47,903 nucleotides of DNA from Amycolatopsis circi. GTDB lineage: Bacteria; Actinomycetota; Actinomycetes; Mycobacteriales; Pseudonocardiaceae. Below the pieces are notes generated by a model, which worked only from the letters and a program-made list of their open reading frames with translations, searched no databases and was not told the origin of the DNA. The position numbers and the translations under genes were made by a program. Positions 14,978 through 23,390 of this stretch are shown piece after piece (position 1 is the stretch's first letter; each line of letters starts with the position of its first letter). The stretch is from positions 1-47,903 of the forward strand of contig NZ_PQIA01000067.1 in the NCBI RefSeq assembly GCF_003385235.1. The letters are read 5' to 3'.

Positions 14978-15026
14978 ACTTCCCATCGGGAAGTAGCCAC
15001 TTTTTGGTAAGGTAGCCACCCATCGG
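14978..15026. promoter_or_regulatory. putative HxlR operator region
   Basis: In the divergent promoter, ACTTCCC (14978-14984) and GGGAAGT (14988-14994) form a perfect inverted repeat. GTAGCCAC is repeated at 14993-15000 and 15012-15019, and CCCATCGG at 14982-14989 and 15019-15026. Overlapping direct and inverted repeats just upstream of both starts suggest binding by the adjacent HxlR protein. Confidence 0.5.
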
Positions 15027-15037
15027 AAAGCAGTGAG

Positions 15038-15451
15038 GTGAGCGCTGTGGCAACCGCCAAGGCCGTGACCGGGGCGACACCCTCGTGGGATCCGTACGAG
15101 CGCGGATGCCCGTCCCGCGACCTGCTCGACCGGATCGGCGACAAGTGGTCGATCCTCGTGCTCGGCGAACTCGGCAAACAGGGGCCGTGCCGGTTCACCC
15201 AGCTGCGCAACCGGTTGTCCGGAGTGAGCGAGAAGATGCTCACCCAGACGCTGCGCGCCCTCGAACGCGACGGCATAGTCCGGCGAACGGTGTACCCGAC
15301 CGTGCCGGTGCGCGTGGAGTACGCACTGACTCCGTTGGGCGTGTCGCTGCGGGCGCCCCTGAAGGCGCTCACGGAGTGGTCGGTGCTGCATTTGAGCGAG
15401 GTTCTCGATGCCCGCGAGGAGTACGATCACCGCGCTGAGCAGGTCAGCTGA
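15038..15451 (+). CDS. HxlR-family winged-helix regulator
   Basis: A 137-residue HxlR/MarR-like winged helix. The family start pattern CPSRDLLDRIGDKWSILVLGEL (24-45) is followed by RFTQLRNRLSGVSEKMLTQTLRALERDGIV, which covers the recognition helix and wing. One Cys near 24 sits where redox- or electrophile-sensing members carry theirs; whether it senses is unknown. GTG 15038 is used; GTG 15047 in the same frame is possible. It is divergent from the secreted propeller gene, its probable target. Confidence 0.9.
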   Translation: MSAVATAKAVTGATPSWDPYERGCPSRDLLDRIGDKWSILVLGELGKQGPCRFTQLRNRLSGVSEKMLTQTLRALERDGIVRRTVYPTVPVRVEYALTPLGVSLRAPLKALTEWSVLHLSEVLDAREEYDHRAEQVS

Positions 15452-15505
15452 GCAGTTCGAAGGCTATTCCGACGCGCGTAATTCGCATATCCGAGTCTGC
15501 GCAGC

Positions 15506-16021
15506 TCATCGGTTGCGCTGGCGGATGCGCGCGCCCTGGGCGGGTTCGCCGTCCGGCGGCAGCAGCGGCCCGCCTTGCCACTGCTGGAACACGAGGTTCG
15601 TATGCACGCGGGCGACCTCGTCGCGGGAGGTGAGTTCGTCCAGCACCAGCCGTTGCAACTCGGCGGCCGACGTGGTGGCGACGTGCGCGAGGAAGTCGTC
15701 CGGTCCGGTCAAGTGGTAGACCGCGCGGATTTCCGGCAGTGCCAGCAGATGCTCCACGAACTGCTCGACCAGCGGCCGGCGATGCGGCCGGACCTGCACG
15801 AACAGGAACGCCTCCAGCGGACGGCCGACCTTCGCCGCGTCGACCTTGGCGTGCTGGCCGGTGATCACGCCGGTCTCGCGGAGCCGGGCCACCCGGTCCA
15901 GGCAGGTGGACGGCGCGAGCCCGACCGCGGCCGCCAGCTCCTTGTTCGACGTCCGGGCATCGTTCTGCAGCACCCGCAGGATCTCAAGATCAACCGGACT
16001 GAGTTCGATGCTGCCGTTCAT
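15506..16021 (-). CDS. Lrp/AsnC-family regulator
   Basis: A 171-residue regulator. The N-terminal AsnC helix-turn-helix (LSPVDLEILRVLQNDARTSN ... VGLAPSTCLDRVARL) spans residues 7-48. A C-terminal RAM ligand-binding domain covers about 65-150, and a short basic tail ends the protein. Such proteins sense amino acids. It is divergent from a Cys/Met PLP enzyme with only about 60 bp between the starts, a standard arrangement in which the regulator controls that enzyme in response to the amino acid substrate. Confidence 0.92.
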   Translation of the reverse strand: MNGSIELSPVDLEILRVLQNDARTSNKELAAAVGLAPSTCLDRVARLRETGVITGQHAKVDAAKVGRPLEAFLFVQVRPHRRPLVEQFVEHLLALPEIRAVYHLTGPDDFLAHVATTSAAELQRLVLDELTSRDEVARVHTNLVFQQWQGGPLLPPDGEPAQGARIRQRNR

Positions 16022-16080
16022 CGCTGAATCTTATCCGAGAATGTTGCTTTGCGGCCGTTGCTTGTCCGAACGTGACTGCC

Positions 16081-17193
16081 ATGACTTCCGCCTTGCGCAC
16101 CCGAGCCGTCCACGCCGGTCGCGACGATCTCGCCGACCTGGGCCTGCACGCCGTCCCGCTCGACTTCTCCACGACCTACCCCGCGCGCGACAGCGCCGAG
16201 GAGGCCCGCCGGATCGACGAGTTCGCCGCGGGCGGGAACGTCACCGGCATCTACGGCCGGATCGGCAACCCGACCGTCGAACGGTTCGAGCAGGCGCTGG
16301 CGGAACTCGAAGGCTTCGACCACGCGGTGGCGTTCGCCAGCGGCATGGCGGCGGTTTCCGCGTGCCTGCTTTCCGCGGTGACGCAAGGAAAACGGCACAT
16401 CGTCGGCGTCCGGCCGTTGTACGGCTGCACCGACCACCTGCTGACCACCGGCCTCCTGGGCACCGAGGTCACCTGGACCGCCCCCGAGGATGTCGCCGCC
16501 GCGCTGCGCCCCGACACCGGCCTGGTTTTCGTGGAGACGCCGGCGAATCCGACCTTGAGCGAACTGGACATCGCCGCCCTGACCGCCGCGTGCGGAGACG
16601 TTCCGGTGCTGGTCGACAACACCTTCGCGACGCCGGTTCTCCAGCGCCCCGGCCGCCTCGGCGCCCGAATGGTGCTGCACAGCGCGACAAAGTTCCTGGG
16701 CGGCCACGGCGATGTCATGGGCGGCATCGTGGCCTGCGACGCCGAGGAAGCCGCGCGCTTGCGTTCCCTGCGCTTCGCTACCGGCGGCGTGCTGCACCCG
16801 CTCGCCGGATACCTGTTGCTGCGTGGCCTGTCGACGCTCCCGCTGCGGGTCAAGGCCGCCTCGGAGACCGCCGCTGTCCTGGCCTCGCGGCTAGCTTCGC
16901 ACCCGTCGGTCAGCGCCGTGCACTACCCGAAGCTGGGCGGGCCTTTGGTGGCTTTCGAGGTAACCGGCGACCCGCACGCGGTCATCGGCGCGGTCCGGCT
17001 GATCACGCCCGCGGTGAGCCTGGGCAGCGTCGACACCTTGATCCAGCACCCGGCTTCGCTGACGCACCGGATCGTCGCCGAGGACGACCGCACGGGCTCC
17101 GGCATCACGCACGGCCTGCTGCGGCTTTCGGCCGGGCTGGAGGATGTCGAGGACTTGTGGCTTGATCTGGATCAGGCGTTGAAGGGTTGTTGA
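16081..17193 (+). CDS. Cys/Met-metabolism PLP enzyme (gamma-lyase type)
   Basis: A 370-residue fold-type I PLP enzyme of the trans-sulfuration family (cystathionine gamma-lyase/synthase, methionine gamma-lyase). The PLP lysine is in HSATKFLGGHGD near residue 204, the partner-subunit Tyr/Arg in YGRIGNPT near 58-65, and the cofactor-stacking Tyr in RPLYGCTDHL near 113. Family-wide residues do not fix the reaction. Pairing with an Lrp-type regulator favours catabolism, for example methionine gamma-lyase, over biosynthesis. ATG 16081 is chosen; GTG 16072 in frame would add three residues. An imperfect hairpin follows. Confidence 0.88.
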   Translation: MTSALRTRAVHAGRDDLADLGLHAVPLDFSTTYPARDSAEEARRIDEFAAGGNVTGIYGRIGNPTVERFEQALAELEGFDHAVAFASGMAAVSACLLSAVTQGKRHIVGVRPLYGCTDHLLTTGLLGTEVTWTAPEDVAAALRPDTGLVFVETPANPTLSELDIAALTAACGDVPVLVDNTFATPVLQRPGRLGARMVLHSATKFLGGHGDVMGGIVACDAEEAARLRSLRFATGGVLHPLAGYLLLRGLSTLPLRVKAASETAAVLASRLASHPSVSAVHYPKLGGPLVAFEVTGDPHAVIGAVRLITPAVSLGSVDTLIQHPASLTHRIVAEDDRTGSGITHGLLRLSAGLEDVEDLWLDLDQALKGC

Positions 17194-17198
17194 TCAGT

Positions 17199-17247
17199 CG
17201 CCGTCGCAGCGTCCGCCGCCGGTCTGCGCGGTGGATGCTGCGCGGCG
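17199..17247. terminator. imperfect hairpin between convergent genes
   Basis: Arms 17199-17219 and 17228-17247 pair over about 20 bp with one bulged T and two G-U-type mismatches, loop about 8 nt. It lies between the PLP enzyme stop (17193) and the reverse FmdB stop (17265), as expected for a two-way terminator. Confidence 0.55.
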
Positions 17248-17264
17248 AACTGACCTCCCGCTGA

Positions 17265-17468
17265 TCAGCTGCAGCAACCGCCTCCGCAGCAACCTCCGCC
17301 AGCCGGTGCGGGTGCGGCCGCCGAGCCGGTGAGCGCGACGGTCGTGAGCAACTTGACCGTGTCCGCATGGCCCTCCGGGCAGGGGGCGGGTGCGTTGGAT
17401 TCGGCCATCGGACGCTGGAGTTCGAAGGTCTCGGTGCAGTCGCGGCAGCGGTAGGCGTAGGTGGGCAT
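17265..17468 (-). CDS. FmdB-family zinc-ribbon protein
   Basis: A 67-residue protein beginning MPTYAYRCRDC, the signature of the FmdB putative regulatory family. A zinc ribbon is formed by Cys8/Cys11 and the later CPEGH segment. The C-terminus is an unusual Gly/Cys tail (GGGCCGGGCCS) that adds four cysteines and could bind metal. Role is unknown; FmdB was named from amide-metabolism clusters. It is divergent from the phosphatase-fold gene at 17514, 45 bp away. Confidence 0.87.
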   Translation of the reverse strand: MPTYAYRCRDCTETFELQRPMAESNAPAPCPEGHADTVKLLTTVALTGSAAAPAPAGGGCCGGGCCS

Positions 17469-17513
17469 GGCTTGATTATCGCTGGCGGGTCGCGTCGGTG
17501 GGAAGCTGTCCGG

Positions 17514-18638
17514 GTGGATGTTCCCCAGTACGCGGATGTTCCGCACCTAGGCCAGGTCGTTCCCGCCCTGCTCGGCGCGCTGGGCGTGCCCGGCGAGGAC
17601 GGCGGCCTGGCGCTGCCCGAAGCCCGCAGCGCCTGCGTGCTCCTCATCGACGGCCTCGGCTGGGAACTGCTCGCCCAGCACGCCGCGGACGCGCCCGTCC
17701 TCACCGAACTGGCCAGCAGCCCCCTGCGAGTCGGCTTCCCGTCGACCACCGCGGCCGGCGTCGCCGCGATCGGCACCGGTCTGGCGTCCGGCGAGCACGG
17801 CATGGTCGGCTACACCTTCGAGATCCCCGGAACCGGCGTACTGAACGCCCTGCGCTGGCGCTCCCACGACGACGGCAGCGACCTCCGCGGTGCTCTGCCG
17901 CCCCGTGAAGTCCAACCTCTCCCGACCACCTTCGAACGCGCCGCTGCCGCGGGTATCGAGGCCGCCGTGGTGTCCTCGGCGCATTTCGCCAACACTGCCC
18001 TCACCCAAGCGACGCAAAGCGGTGCCCGATACGCCGGGGTGCACGCACTCGGCGACCTGGCCGCGCGGACCCTGGAAGTACTGTCCTCGCGCGCGTTTTG
18101 CTATGCCTACCACAGTGAATTGGACCTGCTGGGCCACCTCTACGGCCCCGGCTCGACCGCGTGGCGGATGCAATTGCGCCAGGTCGACCGGCTGGTGGAG
18201 TCCATTGTGGATGGATTGCCCGCCGGTGCCGTCCTTGCGGTGGTGGCGGATCACGGGATGGTGACCGTCGAGGAGAAACTGAACCTGGAGGACACTCCGG
18301 AACTGCTGGCAGGCGTCCGCGCTTTCGGCGGCGAAGTCCGCGCGCGGCATGTCTATACGGAACCCGGCGCGACGGCGGATGTCGTGGCCGCGTGGCGCGA
18401 GGTGCTGGGTGCGCGGGCCTGGGTTTTGCCGCGCGAGGAGGCAATCGAGGCAGGTTGGTTCGGTGCCGCGGTGAGCGACCGAATCCGCCCGCGAATCGGC
18501 GACGTCGTCGCGGCGGCGACCGGGACGTTCGGGATGGTGCGCGAACTGGCCGAAGCGGTGGAGTCGAACTTGGTGGGCCAGCACGGCTCGTTGACGTCGG
18601 CGGAGCAGTTGGTCCCGCTGGCGATCGCGCGGGGTTGA
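17514..18638 (+). CDS. alkaline-phosphatase-superfamily phosphodiesterase/pyrophosphatase-like protein
   Basis: A 374-residue member of the type I phosphodiesterase/nucleotide pyrophosphatase group. The first metal site is LLIDGLGWELL (near 47-57). The catalytic Thr/Ser loop VGFPSTTAAGVAAIGTG follows (near 76-92). A second metal set includes HSELDLLGHLYG and VVADHGMV. It hydrolyses phosphodiester or pyrophosphate bonds; the substrate is unknown. No signal peptide is seen, so it is cytosolic. GTG 17514 is the first start that leaves the divergent FmdB gene intact. Confidence 0.88.
   Translation: MDVPQYADVPHLGQVVPALLGALGVPGEDGGLALPEARSACVLLIDGLGWELLAQHAADAPVLTELASSPLRVGFPSTTAAGVAAIGTGLASGEHGMVGYTFEIPGTGVLNALRWRSHDDGSDLRGALPPREVQPLPTTFERAAAAGIEAAVVSSAHFANTALTQATQSGARYAGVHALGDLAARTLEVLSSRAFCYAYHSELDLLGHLYGPGSTAWRMQLRQVDRLVESIVDGLPAGAVLAVVADHGMVTVEEKLNLEDTPELLAGVRAFGGEVRARHVYTEPGATADVVAAWREVLGARAWVLPREEAIEAGWFGAAVSDRIRPRIGDVVAAATGTFGMVRELAEAVESNLVGQHGSLTSAEQLVPLAIARG
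18200..18212. repeat. GTCCANNNTGGAC-like word (one mismatch), in phosphodiesterase gene
   Basis: GTCCATTGTGGAT, encoding Ser-Ile-Val-Asp with the rare codons ATT and GAT. One base from the reverse complement of the copies at 1505 and 19149. Confidence 0.45.
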
Positions 18639-18822
18639 TTTCGCTCGGCTTGGCTTGGTGTGCGGCTGCGCGGGTCAAGCGGGTGAGCGCGGAGTCGATT
18701 CGCCCGGTGGCCAGTGCAGTTGCCTGGCGGTCCAGACGCGCCGCTCAGCAGGCACTATTCATTCAGGACGCGCAGGTCCCACCTGTTGAGCCGCCCCGTC
18801 GACGCCCAGTTACCGTGGCTGC

Positions 18823-19128
18823 GTGCCCAGACGCAATCGACCCGGCCGAGGCCGTCCCGCGCCCGGCGACCGGCCGGACGCCGGTGCGGTCAGCGGCTGG
18901 GCCCGCAGCGAATCCGGTCCCGACGGGGACTGGCTGGTGCGCACCGTTCCCGGCTCGCAGGCCGCCAAGACCTACCGTTGTCCCGGTTGCGACCACGAGA
19001 TCCGGCCCGGCGTCCCGCACCTGGTCGTGTGGCCCGCGGACGAGACCGGCGGCGTCGCGGATCGCAGGCATTGGCACCGGCCTTGCTGGGAGGCCCGGGC
19101 CCGGCGGCGGCCGAACCGGCGTTGGTAA
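18823..19128 (+). CDS. conserved actinobacterial zinc-finger-like protein
   Basis: A 101-residue basic protein from GTG 18823. A central CPGCDHEIRPGVPHLVVWP segment (53-71), with a later RHWHRPCW (82-89), supplies two Cys, two His and a further Cys, consistent with a treble-clef or zinc-ribbon fold. The Arg-rich ends could bind nucleic acid. Actinomycete genomes carry similar proteins of unknown function, sometimes labelled ATP/GTP-binding without visible nucleotide motifs, and none is seen here. The preceding 184 bp after the phosphodiesterase gene show no clear feature. Confidence 0.78.
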   Translation: MPRRNRPGRGRPAPGDRPDAGAVSGWARSESGPDGDWLVRTVPGSQAAKTYRCPGCDHEIRPGVPHLVVWPADETGGVADRRHWHRPCWEARARRRPNRRW

Positions 19129-19148
19129 GGAGAAATCCCTACTCGCCT

Positions 19149-19161
19149 GTCCACAATGGAC
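19149..19161. repeat. GTCCANNNTGGAC word, intergenic
   Basis: GTCCACAATGGAC, identical to the copy at 1505 and the reverse complement of the copy at 27763. This is the only intergenic copy, 20 bp after the zinc-finger-like gene. Confidence 0.6.
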
Positions 19162-19207
19162 GAATGCCGCCAACGCGGTCGTCCGCCCGCAGCGCAGGCG
19201 AATACGA

Positions 19208-19254
19208 CCACGCACTCGAGTACCGGCCACGCACTCGAATACCGGCAATACCGG
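19208..19254. repeat. 19-bp tandem direct repeat, 2.4 copies
   Basis: CCACGCACTCGAGTACCGG (19208-19226) is followed directly by a copy with one change (19227-19245) and a shorter echo CAATACCGG (19246-19254). It lies in a 199-bp gap between the zinc-finger-like gene and the 3' end of the reverse acetyltransferase. No other feature is seen in the gap. Confidence 0.7.
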
Positions 19255-19327
19255 AGAAGCGAGTTCGGCCGTCGGCCTCCTCCTGGACCGGCCAGTAGAC
19301 CAGTCCGCCGCCACTGCAAAAACCCCG

Positions 19328-19840
19328 TCACCGCCGGAAATGCCGCGAAACCGCCCCCTCGTACTCCTCCTCCACATACTCCGTGAATCCCAGCTTCTCC
19401 ACCACCCGCAGCGACGGCACGTTCGCCACCGCCACGCTGATCAGCACCGGGATCGCCGGGATCTCCCGTTCCGCCCACTCCACCGACGCCCGCGCCGCCT
19501 CCTCCGCATAGCCCTTTCCCCACGCCGACGGGCGGAAGCGGTATGCCAGGTTCAGCACCTTCTCGCCGCGGAATTCCCGCGTGCGCACTCCGGTCATGCC
19601 GAGCACGTCCGACCCGTCCGCGGATTCCGGCCTGCCCCGTTCCCGGACCGCCAGGTACCCGTAGCCGAACTTCGCCCAGTGCTCGAGCCAACTGTCGAAC
19701 ATCACCTGGGTGGTCGCGGTGTCCGGCGGACGCGGGTTGTGCCGGTTCGTCTCCGGGTCGCTCTGGATCTCCCCCACTGCTTGCCGATCGGTCTCCACGA
19801 AGTGCCGCAGCACCAGCCTTTCCGTCACGATCTCTGTCAC
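19328..19840 (-). CDS. GNAT-family acetyltransferase (RimJ/RimL-like)
   Basis: A 170-residue RimJ/RimL-type GNAT protein. The N-terminal ETERLVLRHF is typical of this group. Motif A is AYRFRPSAWGKGYAEEAARASVEW (around 100-123), with the acetyl-CoA loop WGKGYA. Motif B contains NVPSLRVVEKLGFTEY (around 140-155). It probably acetylates the N-terminus of a protein or a small amine. The start is the GTG read from 19840, after which homologous sequence begins at once. It is divergent from the alpha/beta hydrolase at 19902. Confidence 0.87.
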   Translation of the reverse strand: MTEIVTERLVLRHFVETDRQAVGEIQSDPETNRHNPRPPDTATTQVMFDSWLEHWAKFGYGYLAVRERGRPESADGSDVLGMTGVRTREFRGEKVLNLAYRFRPSAWGKGYAEEAARASVEWAEREIPAIPVLISVAVANVPSLRVVEKLGFTEYVEEEYEGAVSRHFRR

Positions 19841-19901
19841 GCCCCGACCATAACGACGGGGTCCGACAAAAATCGCGCCGATAACAGCGACAATCTCCGG
19901 C

Positions 19902-20639
19902 ATGACCGAACTGCCGTTGGTGCTCCTGCACGCCTTCCCGCTCGACGCCCGCATGTGGGACCCGGTCCGCGCGCCGCTCGCGGAGCGGTTCCGGGTCATC
20001 ACGCCGGACCAGCGCGGTCTCGGCCGGAGCCCGTTGCCGGAGACCGAAGCCGACCCGGATCTCGCCGACGCGGCCCGGGACGTCGTCGCGCTTCTCGACA
20101 AGCTCGAACTTGATCAGGTGATTCTCGGCGGCTGTTCGATGGGCGGCTACCTCGCGCTGGCCGTCCTCCGGCAGGCTCCCGAGCGCGTCGGCGGGCTGGT
20201 CCTCGTCGACACCAAGGCCACCGCGGACACCCCCGAAGCCGCGCAGACCCGGCTCGACGTCGCGAACCGCGCCGAGGCCGAAGGCGTCAAGGGCTGGCTG
20301 GCCGACGCGAACCTGCCGAACCTGCTGGCCGACACCGCGTCCGCGGCTGTTCAAAAGCGCGTGCGCGAATCGATCGACGCGCAGCCGCCGTCCGGAGTCG
20401 CCTGGGCCGCGCGGGCGATGCGCAACCGGCCCGATTCCGTTGACCTGCTGCGCGAAACCGACGTCCCGGCGCTCGTCATCATGGGGGAGCGCGACGCGAT
20501 CACGCCGCTCGACGCCGCCAACACCATGGTCGAAGCGCTGCCCGACGCGACTCTCGCCGTCCTCCCGGACGTCGGGCACCTGACGCCGCTGGAGGACCCG
20601 GCCGGTGTGGTCGAAGCGATCCTCGGCTGGGTCAGCTGA
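19902..20639 (+). CDS. alpha/beta hydrolase
   Basis: A 245-residue alpha/beta hydrolase. The oxyanion strand is LVLLHAFPLDARMWDPV (6-22). The nucleophile is Ser79 in GGCSMGGYLAL, the acid is an Asp in MGERDAITP (near 200), and the general base is His in DVGHLTPLE (near 226). The Cys before the nucleophile (GCSMGG) is usual in this subgroup of esterases and lactonases. The substrate is not predictable. ATG 19902 directly precedes the conserved fold. The 3' end overlaps the convergent phosphotransferase gene by 8 nt. Confidence 0.9.
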   Translation: MTELPLVLLHAFPLDARMWDPVRAPLAERFRVITPDQRGLGRSPLPETEADPDLADAARDVVALLDKLELDQVILGGCSMGGYLALAVLRQAPERVGGLVLVDTKATADTPEAAQTRLDVANRAEAEGVKGWLADANLPNLLADTASAAVQKRVRESIDAQPPSGVAWAARAMRNRPDSVDLLRETDVPALVIMGERDAITPLDAANTMVEALPDATLAVLPDVGHLTPLEDPAGVVEAILGWVS

Positions 20640-21462
20640 AGTACTCGGCCGCCGCGGTGCGCGCTTCGGCCAAGCGGTTTGGGAAGCGTTGTGCGATCAG
20701 GAAGCGCCAAGCCACCGCGAAGAGCGAGCGAAGCTGCGTACACGTCTCTAGGACGGCTTCGTCTGCTTCGCCCGGGTACGCAGCGAGGAACTCCGGACCG
20801 CCCTGTCGCGCGAGGATCGCCAGGTCCCATTCGAGCGGTCCGCGCCAGGTGTCCTCGAAGTCGAGCCAGCACGGGCCTTCGGCGGTCTCGATGAGGTTGC
20901 CGGGGTGTGCGTCGCCGTGCAGGGCCTGAAGCGGGCCGGACGGCAGCAGCGCGGCCAGCCGTTCGGTTTCCGCGCGGATCCGGTCGGCGTAGCCGTCCAG
21001 CAGCGAACCGTTGCGGGCGACGGTGTCCAGGAGTTCGCTGACGGGACCGCGGGAGGGCAGTTCGCCCGGGTAGTCACGCAGCGCGGCGTGGACCCGGGCG
21101 AGCGATCCGGCGGTCTCGTCCGGCCCGTGCCGATGGTCCGGATCGTGCGGGGTCCAGTGCCAGAGCGTGACCGGCAGGCCCTCGGCGAAATGCGGTCCGG
21201 CCGGGGGATCCGAGGCCGGTGAGACGACGCGCACACCACGTTCGGTGAGGTAGGCCGAAAGGGCGACGTCCCGCTCGAGCCACGCGGTCGCGTCCGGCCG
21301 CAGCAGCCGGGTGGTGGCCGGGACCCGCGCTACGACCGGACCCATCCTCACCAGCACGTTCGAGCGCTCGTGCAGCACCTCGGCGGCATCGGCCGGGAGG
21401 CCGAAACGGCGGCCGACGGCGAACGCGGCGGAGACCGCCGCGGCGCGGTACGGGTCGGTCAC
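20632..21462 (-). CDS. aminoglycoside-phosphotransferase-fold (APH) kinase
   Basis: A 276-residue APH/choline-kinase-fold protein. The catalytic loop is LHGDAHPGNLI (near 180-190), and the metal-binding WLDFEDTWRGPLEWDLA (near 197-213) replaces the DFG segment. The N-terminal lobe VLVRMGPVVARVPA carries the nucleotide-binding strands. It phosphorylates a hydroxyl on a small molecule. Most environmental members are not resistance genes, so aminoglycosides should not be assumed. Start GTG read from 21462. It overlaps the alpha/beta hydrolase at the 3' end, and its 5' end faces ctaD. Confidence 0.86.
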   Translation of the reverse strand: MTDPYRAAAVSAAFAVGRRFGLPADAAEVLHERSNVLVRMGPVVARVPATTRLLRPDATAWLERDVALSAYLTERGVRVVSPASDPPAGPHFAEGLPVTLWHWTPHDPDHRHGPDETAGSLARVHAALRDYPGELPSRGPVSELLDTVARNGSLLDGYADRIRAETERLAALLPSGPLQALHGDAHPGNLIETAEGPCWLDFEDTWRGPLEWDLAILARQGGPEFLAAYPGEADEAVLETCTQLRSLFAVAWRFLIAQRFPNRLAEARTAAAEYFS

Positions 21463-21598
21463 GCGGTGATCTAACCAGCCGGTGCGAGCGACTGTCGGTA
21501 CCGAGGGCTACGATCCCCTTGACCGCCCGGAATCAGGTCCGCCTGAGCCCGAGCGCCCCGAAGTTGACCACCACAAGGTTGCAGTGTTGGAGGCAGGA

Positions 21599-23371
21599 GT
21601 GACGGCCGTAGCCCCCAAGCCGATCGCGACGCGCCCGTATCCCGCGCGCGAGACGGCAAAGGGTTCGTACCTGCTGCGGTTGTTCCGCACGACGGACCAC
21701 AAGCAGATCGGGATCATGTATCTCGTCGCGTCGTTCGCCTTCTTCATGGTCGGCGGCGCGATGGCCATGCTCATGCGCACGGAGCTGGCCCAGCCGGGAC
21801 AGCAGTTCCTGTCGCAGGAGCAGTACAACCAGCTGTTCACCATGCACGGCACGGTGATGCTGCTGCTGTACGCGACGCCGAGCCTGTTCGGGTTCGCGAA
21901 CTTCATTCTGCCGCTGCAGATCGGTTCGCCCGACGTGGCGTTCCCGCGGCTGAACGCGTTTTCGTTCTGGCTGTTCCTGTTCGGCAGCCTGATCGTGCTG
22001 TCCGGCTTCCTCACCCCGGGCGGCGCCGCCGACTTCGGCTGGTTCGCCTACACGCCGCTGTCGGACGCGATCCACTCGCCAGGCGTGGGAGCCGACCTGT
22101 GGATCGCCGGTCTGGCGGTCTCCGGTCTAGGCACGATCCTCGGCGGCGTCAACATGATCACCACGGTGGTCTGTCTCCGCGCGCCCGGCATGACGATGTA
22201 CCGGATGCCGATCTTCACCTGGAACATCCTGATCACGAGCATCTTGATCCTGCTCGCGTTCCCGATCCTGACCGCGGCCCTGTTCGGCCTGCTGGCGGAC
22301 CGGCACCTCGGCGCCCACGTGTTCGACCCGGCCAACGGCGGGGTGATCCTGTGGCAGCACCTGTTCTGGTTCTTCGGCCATCCAGAGGTCTATATCGTCG
22401 CGCTGCCGTTCTTCGGGATCGTGTCGGAGATCTTCCCGGTCTTCAGCCGCAAGCCGGTGTTCGGCTACAAGGGGCTGGTCTTCGCGACGCTGTCGATCGC
22501 GGCGCTGTCGGTGGCGGTGTGGGCGCACCACATGTACGCGACCGGCGCGGTCCTGCTGCCGTTCTTCTCGTTCATGACGTTCCTCATCGCGGTCCCGACC
22601 GGCGTGAAGTTCTTCAACTGGATCGGCACGATGTGGAAGGGCCAGCTGTCCTTCGAGACGCCGATGATCTTCTCGATGGGCTTCATCGTCACGTTCCTCT
22701 TCGGCGGTCTGACCGGCATCATGCTGGCCGCCCCGGCGATCGACTTCCACGTGTCGGACAGCTACTTCGTGGTGGCGCACTTCCACTACGTCCTCTACGG
22801 CACGATCGTGTTCGCGACCTTCGCCGGGATCTACTTCTGGTTCCCGAAGATCACCGGCCGGATGATGGACGAGAAGCTCGGGAAGTGGCACTTCTGGACC
22901 ACCTTCATCGGCTTCCACACCACGTTCCTGGTGCAGCACTGGCTGGGCGCGGAAGGCATGCCGCGGCGTTACGCGGACTACCTGGCCAGCGACGGGTTCA
23001 CCACGCTGAACACGATCTCCACGATCGGCGCGTACATCCTCGGGGCGTCCACGCTGCCGTTCATCTGGAACGTGTTCAAGAGCTACCGGTACGGCGAGAT
23101 CGTCACGGTCGACGACCCGTGGGGCTACGGCAACTCGCTCGAGTGGGCCACGTCCTGCCCGCCGCCGCGGCACAACTTCACCGAACTGCCCCGGATCCGC
23201 TCCGAGCGGCCCGCGTTCGAGCTGCACTACCCGCACATGGTCGAACGCCTTCACGCGGAAGGCGAGATCGGCTTCTTCGGCAAGGCCAAGCACGTCGGGG
23301 CCCCGTCGCAGAAGCTCGTGGACGCCACCATGCCGGGCGACCACAGCAAGGACAACGCGAGCGAGCAGTAA
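21599..23371 (+). CDS. ctaD: cytochrome c oxidase subunit I (aa3-type)
   Basis: A 590-residue terminal oxidase core subunit that reduces O2 to water and pumps protons. Twelve membrane helices can be traced. Heme a and heme a3/CuB ligands are visible: MHGTVMLLL (low-spin heme His), WFFGHPEVYIV (CuB His cross-linked to Tyr), WAHHMYATG (two CuB His) and VVAHFHYVLYG (heme a3 and heme a His). GTG 21599 is chosen because GGAGG lies 5 nt upstream (21589-21593); the longer open frame lacks family similarity. serB follows after a strong terminator, the same order as ctaD-serB2 in mycobacteria. Confidence 0.97.
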   Translation: MTAVAPKPIATRPYPARETAKGSYLLRLFRTTDHKQIGIMYLVASFAFFMVGGAMAMLMRTELAQPGQQFLSQEQYNQLFTMHGTVMLLLYATPSLFGFANFILPLQIGSPDVAFPRLNAFSFWLFLFGSLIVLSGFLTPGGAADFGWFAYTPLSDAIHSPGVGADLWIAGLAVSGLGTILGGVNMITTVVCLRAPGMTMYRMPIFTWNILITSILILLAFPILTAALFGLLADRHLGAHVFDPANGGVILWQHLFWFFGHPEVYIVALPFFGIVSEIFPVFSRKPVFGYKGLVFATLSIAALSVAVWAHHMYATGAVLLPFFSFMTFLIAVPTGVKFFNWIGTMWKGQLSFETPMIFSMGFIVTFLFGGLTGIMLAAPAIDFHVSDSYFVVAHFHYVLYGTIVFATFAGIYFWFPKITGRMMDEKLGKWHFWTTFIGFHTTFLVQHWLGAEGMPRRYADYLASDGFTTLNTISTIGAYILGASTLPFIWNVFKSYRYGEIVTVDDPWGYGNSLEWATSCPPPRHNFTELPRIRSERPAFELHYPHMVERLHAEGEIGFFGKAKHVGAPSQKLVDATMPGDHSKDNASEQ

Positions 23372-23390
23372 CGGCGCTCGGAACAACTGC

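Noticed and set aside
18161..20113. 650-residue forward open frame spanning several genes
   Set aside because: It crosses the phosphodiesterase 3' end, an intergenic region and an antisense acetyltransferase with no recognisable domain.
20632..21462. Aminoglycoside resistance gene
   Set aside because: It has the APH fold (HGDAHPGN, LDFED), but most such chromosomal genes in actinomycetes act on other substrates, and no resistance context is present.
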